A stretch of 64,000 nucleotides of DNA from the NCBI RefSeq assembly GCF_001902635.1, contig NZ_MJAO01000009.1, positions 62,001-126,000 on the forward strand, in the 5' to 3' direction. The notes under the pieces were generated by a model. The model saw only the letters and a list, made by a program, of their open reading frames with translations. It was not told the DNA's origin and did no database searches. The position numbers were made by a program, and so were the translations under genes. Shown one piece after another: positions 1 through 8,956 of the stretch (position 1 is its first letter; the number at the start of each line of letters is the position of its first letter). Source of the stretch: Serratia marcescens (GTDB lineage Bacteria > Pseudomonadota > Gammaproteobacteria > Enterobacterales > Enterobacteriaceae).

Positions 1-1
1 C

Positions 2-268
2 CCGGTAACCTTCTACCAGATGCAGGACAGCGGCAAGCCGGTCAAGGGCCACGCGCAGAAAGTGCGCTACGACGTGGCGACCCAGCTGGTGACCCTGACG
101 GGCAACGCCTATCTGGAGCAGCTCGACAGCAACGTGAAAGGCGATCGCATCACCTATCTGGTGCAACAGCAGCAAATGCAGGCGTTCAGCGATAAAGGCA
201 AACGCGTGACAACGGTTCTGGTACCGTCGCAGTTGCAAGACAAAAACGGGCAAAAAAAGAGTAACTAA
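2..268 (+). CDS. lptA: LptA, periplasmic LPS bridge protein (3' end only)
   Basis: C-terminal 88 residues of the periplasmic protein that polymerises into the LPS bridge between LptC in the inner membrane and LptD in the outer membrane. The frame is open from base 2, so the gene begins outside the window. What is visible is beta-jellyroll sequence (YDVATQLVTLTGNA, DRITYLVQQQQMQAF) and the polar tail ending KNGQKKSN typical of enterobacterial LptA. The stop lies 6 bp before lptB, as in the lptCAB operon of related bacteria. Identification rests on sequence recall and on this neighbour. Confidence 0.93.
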   Translation, partial: PVTFYQMQDSGKPVKGHAQKVRYDVATQLVTLTGNAYLEQLDSNVKGDRITYLVQQQQMQAFSDKGKRVTTVLVPSQLQDKNGQKKSN

Positions 269-274
269 TCACTT

Positions 275-1000
275 ATGGCAACACTCATCGCAGAAAACCT
301 GGCGAAAGCCTACAAGGGCCGTAAAGTTGTCGAAGACGTCAGCCTGAAAGTGAAATCCGGCGAGATCGTCGGCCTGCTCGGGCCGAACGGCGCCGGCAAA
401 ACCACCACCTTCTACATGGTGGTTGGCATCGTGCCACGCGACGCCGGGCGCATCGTCATCGACGAAGAAGACATCAGTCTGCTGCCGCTGCATGCCCGCG
501 CGCGCCGCGGCATCGGCTATCTGCCGCAGGAAGCGTCGATCTTCCGCCGCCTGAGCGTGTACGACAACCTGATGGCGGTGCTGGAGATTCGCCCCGACCT
601 CACCAGCGAACAGCGCGAAGACCGCGCCAAAGAGCTGATGGAAGAGTTCCATATCTCCCATCTGCGCGACAGCCTCGGCCAGGCGCTGTCCGGCGGTGAA
701 CGCCGCCGCGTCGAAATCGCCCGCGCGCTGGCGGCCAACCCGAAATTCATTCTGCTGGACGAACCCTTCGCCGGGGTCGATCCGATTTCCGTTATCGACA
801 TCAAGAAAATCATCGAGCACCTGCGTGACAGCGGCCTGGGCGTGCTGATCACCGACCACAACGTGCGCGAGACGCTGGACGTGTGTGAACGCGCCTACAT
901 CGTCAGCCAGGGCAAACTGATTGCCCACGGCACGCCGGATGCTATTCTGGCCGACGAGCAGGTAAAACGCGTTTATCTGGGCGAAGAATTCCGCCTTTAA
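275..1000 (+). CDS. lptB: LptB, ATPase of the LPS export ABC transporter
   Basis: Cytoplasmic 241-residue ATPase that powers LPS extraction from the inner membrane with LptF, LptG and LptC. All ABC motifs are present: Walker [10 protein letters not shown] at about residues 36-44, signature [12 protein letters not shown] near 138-149, Walker B FILLDEP near 158-164 and the switch His in LITDHNVRE near 195. Length is that of the E. coli protein. It begins 6 bp after the lptA stop, so the two are almost certainly translated from one message; rpoN follows 52 bp downstream. Confidence 0.97.
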   Translation: MATLIAENLAKAYKGRKVVEDVSLKVKSGEIVGLLGPNGAGKTTTFYMVVGIVPRDAGRIVIDEEDISLLPLHARARRGIGYLPQEASIFRRLSVYDNLMAVLEIRPDLTSEQREDRAKELMEEFHISHLRDSLGQALSGGERRRVEIARALAANPKFILLDEPFAGVDPISVIDIKKIIEHLRDSGLGVLITDHNVRETLDVCERAYIVSQGKLIAHGTPDAILADEQVKRVYLGEEFRL

Positions 1001-1052
1001 ACGCCGGCGCGTCCTGCGGGACGACACCGTTAACGGAAGTAGACAGAAAACT

Positions 1053-2486
1053 ATGAAGCAAGGTTTGCAACTCAGGCTCAGTCAACAGCTGGCCATGACT
1101 CCTCAGCTCCAGCAGGCGATCCGCCTGCTGCAGTTGTCCACGCTTGAGCTTCAGCAAGAGATCCAGCTGGCGTTAGAGAGCAATCCGCTGCTTGAACAGA
1201 CCGAACCGCACGACGAAATCGACGCCAAAGAAGCCCCCGATACCGAAGGGCTCGACACTCGCGAGGCGTTGGAACAGAAAGACATGCCGGAAGAGCTGCC
1301 GCTGGACGCTACCTGGGATGAGATCTACACCGCCGGCACGCCATCCGGCACCGGCACCGACTACAGCGACGACGAGCTGCCGGTCTATCAAGGCGAAACC
1401 ACCCAAACGCTGCAGGACTACCTGATGTGGCAGGTGGATCTGACGCCGTTCTCCGATACCGACGCCGCCATCGCCACCTCCATCGTCGACGCGGTGGACG
1501 ACACCGGTTATCTCACCGTGCCGCTGGAAGACATTCTGGAGAGCCTGGGTGACGAGAACGTAACCCTCGAGGAAGTCGAAGCGGTGTTGAAGCGCGTGCA
1601 GCGTTTCGATCCGATCGGCGTCGCCGCGCGCGATCTGCGCGACTGCCTGCTGGTGCAGCTCTCCCAATACGCCAAAGACACGCCCTACCTGGCCGAAGCG
1701 CGGTTGATCATCAGCGACCATCTGGATCTGCTGGCCAACCACGACTTTCGCAGCCTGATGCGATCAACCCGGCTAAAAGAAGATACACTGAAAGAAGCGA
1801 TGCTGCTGATTCAGTCGCTCGATCCGCGCCCGGGGCAGTCGATCAACACCGGCGAGTCGGAATATGTCATTCCGGACGTGCTGGTGCGCAAGACGCAGAA
1901 CAAATGGACGGTCGAACTCAACGCCGACAGCGTGCCGCGTTTGAAGATCAATCAGCAGTACGCCGCGCTGGGCAACAGCGCCCGCAGCGAAGCCGACGGC
2001 CAGTTTATCCGCAGCAACCTGCAGGAAGCCAAGTGGCTGATTAAAAGCCTGGAGAGCCGCAACGAAACCCTGCTGAAAGTCACCCGCTGCATCGTCGAGC
2101 AGCAACAGGCGTTCTTCGAGCAAGGCGAAGAATTTATGAAACCCATGGTGTTGGCGGATATCGCTCAGGCCGTGGAGATGCATGAATCGACGATCTCGCG
2201 CGTCACCACGCAGAAGTTTCTGCACAGCCCGCGCGGCATTTTCGAATTGAAATATTTCTTCTCCAGCCACGTGAATACCGACAGCGGGGGCGAAGCCTCC
2301 TCGACGGCGATCCGCGCGTTGGTGAAGAAATTAATTGCGGCGGAAAACCCCGCCAAACCACTCAGCGACAGCAAGCTGGCCACCCTGCTTTCCGATCAGG
2401 GAATCATCGTGGCGCGGCGCACCGTCGCCAAGTACCGAGAGTCTTTGTCCATCCCGCCGTCGAACCAGCGTAAACAGTTGGTTTGA
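1053..2486 (+). CDS. rpoN: RNA polymerase sigma-54 factor RpoN
   Basis: Alternative sigma factor for nitrogen-related and other activator-dependent promoters; 477 residues, the length of the E. coli protein. Region I at the N terminus is Gln/Leu rich ([20 protein letters not shown]), an acidic region II spans about residues 55-110, and the C terminus carries the diagnostic RpoN box [10 protein letters not shown] near 455-464, which reads the -24 promoter element. It sits between lptB and hpf exactly as in other enterics. Confidence 0.97.
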   Translation: MKQGLQLRLSQQLAMTPQLQQAIRLLQLSTLELQQEIQLALESNPLLEQTEPHDEIDAKEAPDTEGLDTREALEQKDMPEELPLDATWDEIYTAGTPSGTGTDYSDDELPVYQGETTQTLQDYLMWQVDLTPFSDTDAAIATSIVDAVDDTGYLTVPLEDILESLGDENVTLEEVEAVLKRVQRFDPIGVAARDLRDCLLVQLSQYAKDTPYLAEARLIISDHLDLLANHDFRSLMRSTRLKEDTLKEAMLLIQSLDPRPGQSINTGESEYVIPDVLVRKTQNKWTVELNADSVPRLKINQQYAALGNSARSEADGQFIRSNLQEAKWLIKSLESRNETLLKVTRCIVEQQQAFFEQGEEFMKPMVLADIAQAVEMHESTISRVTTQKFLHSPRGIFELKYFFSSHVNTDSGGEASSTAIRALVKKLIAAENPAKPLSDSKLATLLSDQGIIVARRTVAKYRESLSIPPSNQRKQLV

Positions 2487-2509
2487 CCTCTATTGAGAAG
2501 GAAGACACT

Positions 2510-2797
2510 ATGCAGCTCAACATTACCGGACACCACATTGAAATCACCGATCCGTTGCGCGAGTTCGTGAACAACAAGTTCGCCAAACTCGAACAGTATT
2601 TTGATCGCATCAATCAGGTGTATGTTGTATTAAGTGTGGAAAAAGTGCAGCAAATTGCGGAAGCAACGGTGCACGTGAATGGAGGCGAGTTGCACGCCAC
2701 CTCGGAAGACGAGAATATGTATGCCGCAATTGATACGCTGATCGACAAATTGGCACGTCAATTGAACAAACATAAAGACAAATTGAAGCAACACTGA
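2510..2797 (+). CDS. hpf: Ribosome hibernation promoting factor HPF
   Basis: Short (95-residue) HPF that promotes 100S ribosome dimers with RMF in stationary phase. The sequence opens MQLNITGHHIEITDPLREFV, typical of the family, with the basic C-terminal helix RQLNKHKDKLKQH. A GTG-like reading frame is open 27 bp further upstream, but the ATG at 2510 follows a good GAGAAGGAAG ribosome-binding site and matches family length. It follows rpoN by 23 bp and precedes three strong hairpins. Confidence 0.96.
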   Translation: MQLNITGHHIEITDPLREFVNNKFAKLEQYFDRINQVYVVLSVEKVQQIAEATVHVNGGELHATSEDENMYAAIDTLIDKLARQLNKHKDKLKQH

Positions 2798-2815
2798 CAC
2801 CCTAACCCATTCCGT

Positions 2816-2940
2816 TGAGGTTGCCTCCGTCGCAACCTCGCCCTTCGGCGCGTGACCCGCATGGGTGACGCGCCGAACGGTAATCAGGGTTAAAACCGAC
2901 GAAAAACCGCCTTGCCGGGTTCGCCCGGCGGCGCGGTTTT
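2816..2940 (+). terminator. Three successive hairpins between hpf and ptsN
   Basis: Three strong inverted repeats fill the gap. The first has arms GAGGTTGC (2817-2824) and GCAACCTC (2832-2839). The second has arms TTCGGCGCGT (2844-2853) and ACGCGCCGAA (2868-2877), with an inner ACCC/GGGT pair. The third is a nested hairpin, 2903-2940: outer AAAACCGC/GCGGTTTT and inner GCCGGG-TTCG-CCCGGC. The last resembles an intrinsic terminator or attenuator but has only four terminal T residues. They may separate the rpoN-hpf part of the message from ptsN or protect a processed 3' end; this is inference. Confidence 0.6.
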
Positions 2941-2953
2941 AAGTGAAGATGAG

Positions 2954-3415
2954 ATGAACAACGAATATATGCAATTAAGCTCGGTGTTAAACATCGAGTG
3001 CACCAAAAGCTCGGTACACTGCACCAGCAAGAAACGGGCTTTGGAAATTATCAGCGAACTGGCCGCTAAACAGCTCAACCTGCCTTCGCAGGTGGTGTTT
3101 GACGCGGTTCTCACCCGGGAGCGCATGGGCAGCACCGGTATCGGCAACGGTATCGCCATTCCCCACGGCAAACTGGAAGAGGACACACTGCGGGCCGTTG
3201 GCGTGTTTATCCGTCTCGACCAACCCATCGCTTTCGACGCTATCGACAACCAGCCGGTCGACCTGCTGTTCGCGCTGCTGGTGCCTGCCGATCAGTGCAA
3301 AACCCATTTGCATACCCTGTCGCTGGTCGCCAAACGCCTGGCCGACAAAACCGTATGCCGCCGCCTGCGCGCCGCGCAGAGTGACGAAGAGCTTTACCAA
3401 ATCATCACCGAGTGA
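2954..3415 (+). CDS. ptsN: PtsN, nitrogen-PTS EIIA protein
   Basis: EIIA(Ntr), terminal phosphoacceptor of the nitrogen phosphotransferase chain PtsP-NPr-PtsN, which controls potassium uptake and envelope stress responses. The EIIA fold and active-site His are visible in GNGIAIPHGKLE (near residue 72). The ATG at 2954 opens MNNEYMQLSSVLN, aligning with the E. coli N terminus; an in-frame start 42 bp upstream lies inside the hairpin and is unlikely. The protein (153 residues) ends at YQIITE, about ten residues shorter than E. coli PtsN, which has an acidic tail there. Confidence 0.95.
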   Translation: MNNEYMQLSSVLNIECTKSSVHCTSKKRALEIISELAAKQLNLPSQVVFDAVLTRERMGSTGIGNGIAIPHGKLEEDTLRAVGVFIRLDQPIAFDAIDNQPVDLLFALLVPADQCKTHLHTLSLVAKRLADKTVCRRLRAAQSDEELYQIITE

Positions 3416-3544
3416 CGCCCGGCTGGCGTGACTTCCAGCCCGGATAACGATACTGTTTCACTATGATGGATCCGGCTGCGGCCGGAATAATAGAGTTTCT
3501 AACGGTGGCGATGAACGCCGCCGCGATGCCAGGGGAGTTGTCAC

Positions 3545-4399
3545 ATGGTGCTGATGATTGTCAGCGGCCGTTCCGGTTCCGGGAAATCCGTCGCCTTGCG
3601 GGCGTTGGAAGACATGGGTTTTTACTGCGTTGATAACCTGCCGGTGGTGCTGCTGCCGCAGCTCGCCAATACGCTGGCGGAACGCAATATCTCGGCGGCG
3701 GTCAGCATCGACGTGCGCAACATGCCGGAATCGCCGGAGGTGTTCGAATATGCGATGACTCAGCTGCCGGACAGCTTCTCGCCGCAGCTGCTGTTCCTCG
3801 ACGCCGATCGCAACACGCTGATCCGTCGTTACAGCGATACCCGCCGCCTGCACCCGCTCTCCAGCAAAAACCTGTCGCTGGAAAGCGCCATCGACGAAGA
3901 GAGCGACCTGCTCGAACCGCTGCGTTCGCGGGCCGACCTGATCATCGACACCTCGGAAATGTCGGTGCACGAACTGGCCGAAATGCTGCGCACCCGCCTG
4001 CTGGGCAAGCGCGAGCGCGAATTGACCATGGTGTTCGAGTCCTTCGGTTTCAAACACGGCATCCCGATCGACGCCGACTACGTGTTCGACGTGCGCTTCC
4101 TGCCTAACCCGCACTGGGATCCGAAGCTGCGGCCGATGACCGGTCTGGATAAACCGGTGGCGTCGTTCCTCGATCGCCACACCGAAGTGCACAACTTCAT
4201 CTACCAGACCCGCAGCTATCTGGAACAGTGGCTGCCGATGCTGGAAACCAACAACCGCAGCTACCTGACGGTCGCCATCGGCTGTACCGGCGGTAAACAC
4301 CGCTCGGTATACGTGGCGGAACAGTTGGCCGATTATTTCCGCTCACGCGGCAAGAACGTGCAGTCGCGCCACCGCACGCTGGAAAAGCGCAAGCAATGA
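3545..4399 (+). CDS. rapZ: RapZ, RNase adapter protein
   Basis: 284-residue adaptor that binds sRNA GlmZ and presents it to RNase E, thereby tuning GlmS and amino-sugar synthesis. The N-terminal P-loop GRSGSGKS lies at residues 8-15; the conserved C-terminal region [21 protein letters not shown] near 250 and the basic tail [11 protein letters not shown] provide RNA contacts in the family. Nearly identical to the E. coli protein by eye. A good AGGGGAG site precedes the ATG, and the stop overlaps the npr start by 4 bp. Confidence 0.97.
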   Translation: MVLMIVSGRSGSGKSVALRALEDMGFYCVDNLPVVLLPQLANTLAERNISAAVSIDVRNMPESPEVFEYAMTQLPDSFSPQLLFLDADRNTLIRRYSDTRRLHPLSSKNLSLESAIDEESDLLEPLRSRADLIIDTSEMSVHELAEMLRTRLLGKRERELTMVFESFGFKHGIPIDADYVFDVRFLPNPHWDPKLRPMTGLDKPVASFLDRHTEVHNFIYQTRSYLEQWLPMLETNNRSYLTVAIGCTGGKHRSVYVAEQLADYFRSRGKNVQSRHRTLEKRKQ

Positions 4400-4668
4400 C
4401 GGTCAAACAGACGGTTGAAATCAAAAACAAGCTGGGCATGCACGCGCGCCCGGCGATGAAACTGTTCGAGCTGGTGCAAAGTTTCGACGCCGAAGTGATG
4501 CTACGCAACGAAAGCGGTACCGAGGCCGAAGCCAGCAGCGTCATCGCGCTGCTGATGCTGGATTCCGCCCAGGGCCGGCACATCGAAGTCGAAGCGACCG
4601 GCCCCGACGAAGTCAACGCGCTGGCGGCGGTGGTCGACCTGTTCAACTCCGGTTTTGATGAAGATTAG
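4396..4668 (+). CDS. npr: NPr, HPr-like phosphocarrier of the nitrogen PTS
   Basis: 90-residue HPr homologue that passes phosphate from PtsP (EI-Ntr) to PtsN. The phosphorylatable His is in [12 protein letters not shown] (residue 16). The start overlaps the last codons of rapZ (ATGA), indicating translational coupling. In E. coli this protein is also called PtsO. The gene ends the conserved rpoN operon; the following 300 bp differ from E. coli and lead into an accessory block. Confidence 0.95.
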   Translation: MTVKQTVEIKNKLGMHARPAMKLFELVQSFDAEVMLRNESGTEAEASSVIALLMLDSAQGRHIEVEATGPDEVNALAAVVDLFNSGFDED

Positions 4669-4900
4669 CCGCTGAAGCCCTCTCGCGAATGCGTCGCACC
4701 GGCGCGTTCGTTCTCTTTGCCTCCTCACCCTGACACAACCTCCCGCTTTTCACTTTGCGTATCCGCTTCCAAAATCAGCAGTAGCTGCCTGTAAATGCGA
4801 GGCATTGATTTACCAGCACGGCGCTAACCGCAATAGTGTGCAACGACAAGAATGGGCTGCGGCCGGGTATTTCTCTCTCTTTACGAACGAGGGACGATAA
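4669..4900. other. Intergenic gap between npr and higBA
   Basis: No gene is supported in this stretch. A loose dyad (GTAAATGC ... ATTTAC) lies at about 4790-4812. I see no clear intrinsic terminator for the rpoN operon here. The right edge holds the higBA promoter and operator described separately. Confidence 0.5.
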
Positions 4901-4938
4901 GTTTACAATTTGTGAACACACACGGCGGTCGCTATAAT
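4901..4938 (+). promoter_or_regulatory. higBA promoter with overlapping operator
   Basis: A -35 element TTGTGA (4910-4915) and a perfect -10 TATAAT (4933-4938) are separated by 17 bp, about 28 bp before the higB start. The -35 lies inside a near-perfect dyad, GTTTACAATTTGTGAAC (4901-4917), with one mismatch between the 7-base arms. Such a position is where a HigA dimer would autorepress; this is inferred from toxin-antitoxin systems in general. Confidence 0.7.
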
Positions 4939-4965
4939 GTTCATCGGGTATGAATCGAGGGAGCG

Positions 4966-5277
4966 ATGCACATCATTTCCAGGGAACCGTTCAATAACGC
5001 AACCAAGCAATACCCCCATGCAGCCGCGGCTCTCGAGGCCGTTTACAAAGCCTTGCGACGGGGCGAGTTCAGCACGCCAGTCGAGTTAAAGGCGTTGTTC
5101 CCTTCGCTTGACCGGATGAAATATAAAGAGAAATGGTGGGTCATTGACGTCGGCGGCAACCACCTGCGGATCCTGTTCTTCGCCAGCTTCGAAACGCAGA
5201 AAATATTCGTAAAACACATCGTTAGCCACGCCGAGTACGACAAGCTGATGCAGCACTATCGAAGGAGTTCGTCATGA
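4966..5277 (+). CDS. higB: HigB-type mRNA interferase toxin
   Basis: 103-residue RelE-superfamily toxin of the HigB branch, which cleaves mRNA on the ribosome. It aligns by eye with E. coli HigB over its whole length: LFPSLDRMKYKEKWWVIDVGGNHLRILFFASFETQKIFVKHIVSHAEYDKL, with the conserved VGGN-LR core and C-terminal H-EYD. The ATG follows an AGGGAG site. As in the family the toxin gene comes first, and its stop overlaps the antitoxin start by 4 bp. The pair has its own promoter. Confidence 0.9.
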   Translation: MHIISREPFNNATKQYPHAAAALEAVYKALRRGEFSTPVELKALFPSLDRMKYKEKWWVIDVGGNHLRILFFASFETQKIFVKHIVSHAEYDKLMQHYRRSSS

Positions 5278-5696
5278 TTTCAGATGCCATTAAGGCCGCC
5301 GATGCACTACTGCGCGCCGTGCCCTTATTGCAGGGCAGCAGCTCTCAGCAAGACTACCGGGAAGCGCTCGAATTGGTGGAATATCTGCTGGAAAACGATG
5401 AACACCATCCGCTGATTGACATGCTGGCAAAAAAAATCGCCGAATATGAAGATAACAGCGCCGAATTTACCGCATTCAACCAGCGTATCGCCCAACTCCC
5501 GCAGGGGGTGGCCGCGCTTCGCGTATTGATGGAACAGCACCAACTCAGCCAAAGTGATTTTGAACATGAGATCGGCAAAAAGTCGTTGGTCAACCAAATC
5601 CTGAGCGGCAAAAGATCGCTGACCATTCCGCACATTATGGCGCTGGCCAAACGCTTCAATCTGCCCCCGGCCCTCTTTCTGCCGGAAGCAGATTAG
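5274..5696 (+). CDS. higA: HigA-type antitoxin, helix-turn-helix protein
   Basis: 140-residue antitoxin for the upstream HigB. The N-terminal half (LELVEYLLENDEHHPLIDMLAKKI) corresponds to the toxin-binding helices of E. coli HigA, and the C-terminal half is an XRE/HTH domain (LSQSDF-EIGKKSLVNQILSGKRSLTIPHIMALAKRF). It should neutralise the toxin and repress the operon through the dyad at 4901-4917. The start overlaps the higB stop (ATGA). It converges on the PRD regulator gene, whose stop is 4 bp away. Confidence 0.9.
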   Translation: MISDAIKAADALLRAVPLLQGSSSQQDYREALELVEYLLENDEHHPLIDMLAKKIAEYEDNSAEFTAFNQRIAQLPQGVAALRVLMEQHQLSQSDFEHEIGKKSLVNQILSGKRSLTIPHIMALAKRFNLPPALFLPEAD

Positions 5697-5699
5697 CCC

Positions 5700-7616
5700 T
5701 TAACTCCGGCTCAGGCAGTCCAGCGCCACCGCCTTGAAGCTGTCGAAGCTGTCGCTGCCCAGCAGGCGGCTCATTGAGCGCTCACGCACGAAAGTGACGA
5801 ACAGCTCGTAAATCGCCATCGCCTCTTCATAGTCGCGTTTGCTGATCGCCAGCAGGAAAATCACCTGCGCGACCTCGCCTTCACCCCAGGCTATGCCCTG
5901 CGGCGCCAGCAGCGTCACCACCACGGTTTTTTTCGCCAGCAACCCCAGCGAATGCGGCAGCGCGATGCCCTCGCCCAGCAGCGTGGAGACGATCGCCTCA
6001 CGTTCCACCACCGATGGGTAGAAGTCCGCGCCGACGTACCCTTCCCGTTCCAGCTGGCCGCACACCCGGCTGAACAGTTCCGCCTGCGTCAGCGGCTCGT
6101 TGAGCACCATGAAATGCTCGGCGTCGAAAAACTTCTCCAGCATGTACGGCCTGGTGCGATCCACCAGCACCAGCTTGCCCAGTTGCTCCAGCTGATAATC
6201 GGTCGGGAACGGCGACATCACCACCACCGGCTTATTCTTTTCGCCGATGCGGGCGTTGGAAATCACGAAGTCTTCGTCGATATGCACGAGCATCTCGTAA
6301 TCGCGCAGCGAGACGATGCGCGTCATCACCAGCTGCGGATACTTGCGCGCAATCTGCGCCTGGATCATCCGCACCGTCGAGTTGCCGGTATCGCACACCA
6401 GCATCACCTGCGGGTGGCGCTCATAACCGATGTTGTAATGCCGCTCCAGCCCCACGCCGATATGCAGCACCAGATAGCCGATCTCGTTCTCGCTCAGGGT
6501 ATAGGGGGTGTATTTGCCCCAGCTGGAGACCGCCGCCAGCGTCACGTCGTAAGCCATCGGATAGTGCTGCTTGATGTTGGCCAGCAGCGGATTGGGGATG
6601 TTGATCTGGTATTTCACCCGCGTAATCATGGTTTTGATATGGGTGAGCAGATCGGCTCGCAGCTGCTCGTCGCCCTGCAGGTTGTAGTTATAGTGCGCGT
6701 TGATGTAGGACAGAATGTAGTCCACCAGCGCTTCTTCGTCGTCGGCGTTGATTTCGGTCGGCTGTACGTCCTGCACCCGCCGCGCGGCAATGTTGACCCG
6801 TAGATAGGCCTCTTCGGCCATCGAGATCTCTTTGCCGGAGGCTGCGCGCAGCTCCGCCGCCAGGCGGGTCGACACCTGACGCACCGCGTCGTCGCCGTCC
6901 TCCACCTCGAAGTCCGGCAGCGGATAGCCGTCATTGATGCGCCGCAGCGCCACCGCGCAGTAGAAGATCAGGTACTGCTCGCCCTCGTCGGTCAGACGAA
7001 TGGCGTATTGCGACAACAGCGGGTGCAGCAACCCGGCGAACGCCGCCACCTGCGGCTGCAGCAGGATCTCGTTGTTGAGCAGCGGGTTCTCGGCATCGGC
7101 CAGCTGCAGCTGAAACAGCAGATCGGTCAGGCAAGCGCGGATCGCCATCTCCGCGCCGAACAGCTTCATGCCGTAGCGCGGTTTGGTTTCGATCGTCAAT
7201 TGATAGTTCGCCAGACGCTCTCTCACCTCAGCCATGTCGTTTTGCAACGTGCCACGGCTGACGAACCACTCGTCGGCCAGATCTTCCAGTTTAAGGGAAA
7301 AGGCTGAGGTCAAAAAACGCACCAGCAGGTAATGCACCCGCTCCTGCGCGCTGCGCGGGGTGGCGTGCTTGCGGCGCTCCTGATGCTGCAAGGCGCTGAA
7401 CAGTGCGGCATTGTCGACCTGCAGACGATAGCCGGCCCCGCGGTTATGCACGAAGCGCGCGCCGTACTTTTCCAGAATATCGTTCAGCGCGGTGATATCC
7501 GCCCGCACCGTGCGGGTGGACACGGCGAACCGCTTCGCCAGCTCATCCTGCGGCAAAGTCTCGGTTTGCAAAGCATCGAACAAGTAAGCCAAACGCGGGT
7601 AAGGAAATCGCACCAT
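5700..7616 (-). CDS. PRD-domain transcriptional regulator with PTS EIIB and EIIA modules (BglG/MtlR class)
   Basis: 638-residue multidomain regulator. In order: N-terminal winged helix-turn-helix (LPQDELAKRFAVSTRTVRADI, residues about 18-38), a second HTH near 95-130, two PRD domains (about 190-395), an EIIB-like module with the active-site Cys in MLVCDTGNSTVRMIQ, and a C-terminal EIIA-like module with the active-site His in GIALPHSLG. Family members switch between active and inactive forms through PTS phosphorylation of PRD histidines and these sites. The ATG at 7616 is preferred; a GTG 48 bp upstream would add a basic stretch lying partly in a hairpin. It probably controls the sugar-acid cluster transcribed on the same strand from 14658 to 9101, but this is inference. 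Confidence 0.85.
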   Translation of the reverse strand: MVRFPYPRLAYLFDALQTETLPQDELAKRFAVSTRTVRADITALNDILEKYGARFVHNRGAGYRLQVDNAALFSALQHQERRKHATPRSAQERVHYLLVRFLTSAFSLKLEDLADEWFVSRGTLQNDMAEVRERLANYQLTIETKPRYGMKLFGAEMAIRACLTDLLFQLQLADAENPLLNNEILLQPQVAAFAGLLHPLLSQYAIRLTDEGEQYLIFYCAVALRRINDGYPLPDFEVEDGDDAVRQVSTRLAAELRAASGKEISMAEEAYLRVNIAARRVQDVQPTEINADDEEALVDYILSYINAHYNYNLQGDEQLRADLLTHIKTMITRVKYQINIPNPLLANIKQHYPMAYDVTLAAVSSWGKYTPYTLSENEIGYLVLHIGVGLERHYNIGYERHPQVMLVCDTGNSTVRMIQAQIARKYPQLVMTRIVSLRDYEMLVHIDEDFVISNARIGEKNKPVVVMSPFPTDYQLEQLGKLVLVDRTRPYMLEKFFDAEHFMVLNEPLTQAELFSRVCGQLEREGYVGADFYPSVVEREAIVSTLLGEGIALPHSLGLLAKKTVVVTLLAPQGIAWGEGEVAQVIFLLAISKRDYEEAMAIYELFVTFVRERSMSRLLGSDSFDSFKAVALDCLSRS

Positions 7617-7636
7617 TCTGTATCCGTCAATCAGGC

Positions 7637-7662
7637 GGCCCACCCGGCGAACCGGGCGGGCC
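7637..7662. other. Strong GC-rich hairpin between regulator and lactonase genes
   Basis: Arms GGCCCACCCGG (7637-7647) and CCGGGCGGGCC (7652-7662) pair at 10 of 11 positions around a 4-base loop that reads TTCG on the minus strand. There is no T run on either side, so it is not a canonical terminator. It could stabilise the 3' end of the lactonase message or limit read-through. Confidence 0.5.
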
Positions 7663-7667
7663 ACGGG

Positions 7668-8882
7668 TTACTTCGGCGACGGCAGGAACGCCATTTGCGA
7701 AGGGCTGCCGATCGGCAGATAGCCGCCCGCAAAGCTGAGTTTGCCGTCCGTCGGGTTTACGCTGAAACGGGTAACGTTATCGCTGCGCTGGTTCAACGCA
7801 TACAGATAGCGGCCGTCCGGGCTCAGCGCCAGCGAACGCGGGTAATCGCCGCGCGTCCAGGTTTCCGCCACCGGCTTCAACGCACCGCCGGCACCCACAC
7901 TGAACTGAGCAATGCTGTTATGCAGCCGGTTGGCGACGTACAGCGTGTCGCCGCTTTTACTGAGCGCCAGCCCCGACGCGAAGCTGGTGCCCTGATAGTC
8001 GGCGGGCAGCGTGGAAACCGCATGCAGTTGTTTCAGAGTACCTTTTTGGCGATCAAAACGGTAGCTGGTCAACGTCGAGGCCTCTTCGTTCACCAGCAGC
8101 AGGGTTTCACCGTCCGGGTGGAACACGAAATGACGCGGACCGGCACCGGCGGAAGAGGCGGCGATCCACGGCGGATCGTTCGGCGTCAGCTGGCCGCTTG
8201 CGGCGTCAAAGCGCCATTGGTAAATGCGATCCAGCCCCAGATCGGTGGAGAACACGAACTTGCCGCTCGGATCGCTGGCGATCATATGGGCATGCGAGCC
8301 ATTGTGATCGCTGATGGCGAAGCTGCCGTTCACCGCCGCCGCCGGTCGGGCCGCGCCCGCAGGGCCCTGCTGTTGCTGCACCGAGCTGGCGGCGCCCAGG
8401 CTGCCGTCCGCTTCGATCGGGAAGGCCGCCACGCTGCCGCTGACGTAGTTGGCCACCAGCAGGTGGCGCCCGTCCGGCGTCGATGAGAGATACACCGGCC
8501 CCGCCCCCTGCGAGTCCACCTGGTTGAGCGGCGTCAGTGCGCCGTCGGCCGGATTGACCCGGTAAGCGGTGATGCCGCCGTGCTTGCCGCCGTTGAAATC
8601 GGCCACTTCGCTGGCGACATACAGCGTCTTGCCGTCAAGACCCGGTGTCAACTGTGCCGGATTCGGCACTTTGCTGACCAGCGTAGCGTGGCTCAGCGCG
8701 CCGCTGGCCGGATCGAGCTGCACCCGGTAAACGCCTTCGCCGTTGGGATTGTAGGTGCCGATATAGGCAAAATGAGATGACGTGGAGTTCATTGCATCCT
8801 CAGCATGTAGCGCCGGGCCGGTCACGGCCAGCAGCGCCAGAAACAACGCGGTGCGTCGGGTTGGAGCCTGCCAGTTTCGCAT
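7668..8882 (-). CDS. Exported lactonase-like seven-bladed beta-propeller protein
   Basis: 404-residue member of the 6-phosphogluconolactonase-like (Lactonase) beta-propeller family. Residues 1-27 form a signal peptide (twin Arg near residue 9-10, hydrophobic ALFLALLAVTG, AxA-type site before EDA), so it acts outside the cytoplasm. The propeller repeats are visible: [106 protein letters not shown]. The ATG at 8882 follows GAGGATTACT; the TTG 12 bp upstream is ignored. Substrate unknown. A phosphorylated substrate is unlikely in the periplasm, so an aldonolactone is more plausible. Confidence 0.8.
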   Translation of the reverse strand: MRNWQAPTRRTALFLALLAVTGPALHAEDAMNSTSSHFAYIGTYNPNGEGVYRVQLDPASGALSHATLVSKVPNPAQLTPGLDGKTLYVASEVADFNGGKHGGITAYRVNPADGALTPLNQVDSQGAGPVYLSSTPDGRHLLVANYVSGSVAAFPIEADGSLGAASSVQQQQGPAGAARPAAAVNGSFAISDHNGSHAHMIASDPSGKFVFSTDLGLDRIYQWRFDAASGQLTPNDPPWIAASSAGAGPRHFVFHPDGETLLLVNEEASTLTSYRFDRQKGTLKQLHAVSTLPADYQGTSFASGLALSKSGDTLYVANRLHNSIAQFSVGAGGALKPVAETWTRGDYPRSLALSPDGRYLYALNQRSDNVTRFSVNPTDGKLSFAGGYLPIGSPSQMAFLPSPK

Positions 8883-8956
8883 AGTAATCCTCAATCCTTA
8901 GTATAGGTAACGGCGCGGCATGCCGCGCCACGGGAAAACCTTCGCCTCCCAGCGTT

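Noticed and set aside
7332-8486. 384-codon open frame on the plus strand
   Set aside because: Antisense to the PRD regulator and the lactonase-like gene; Arg/His-rich shadow composition.
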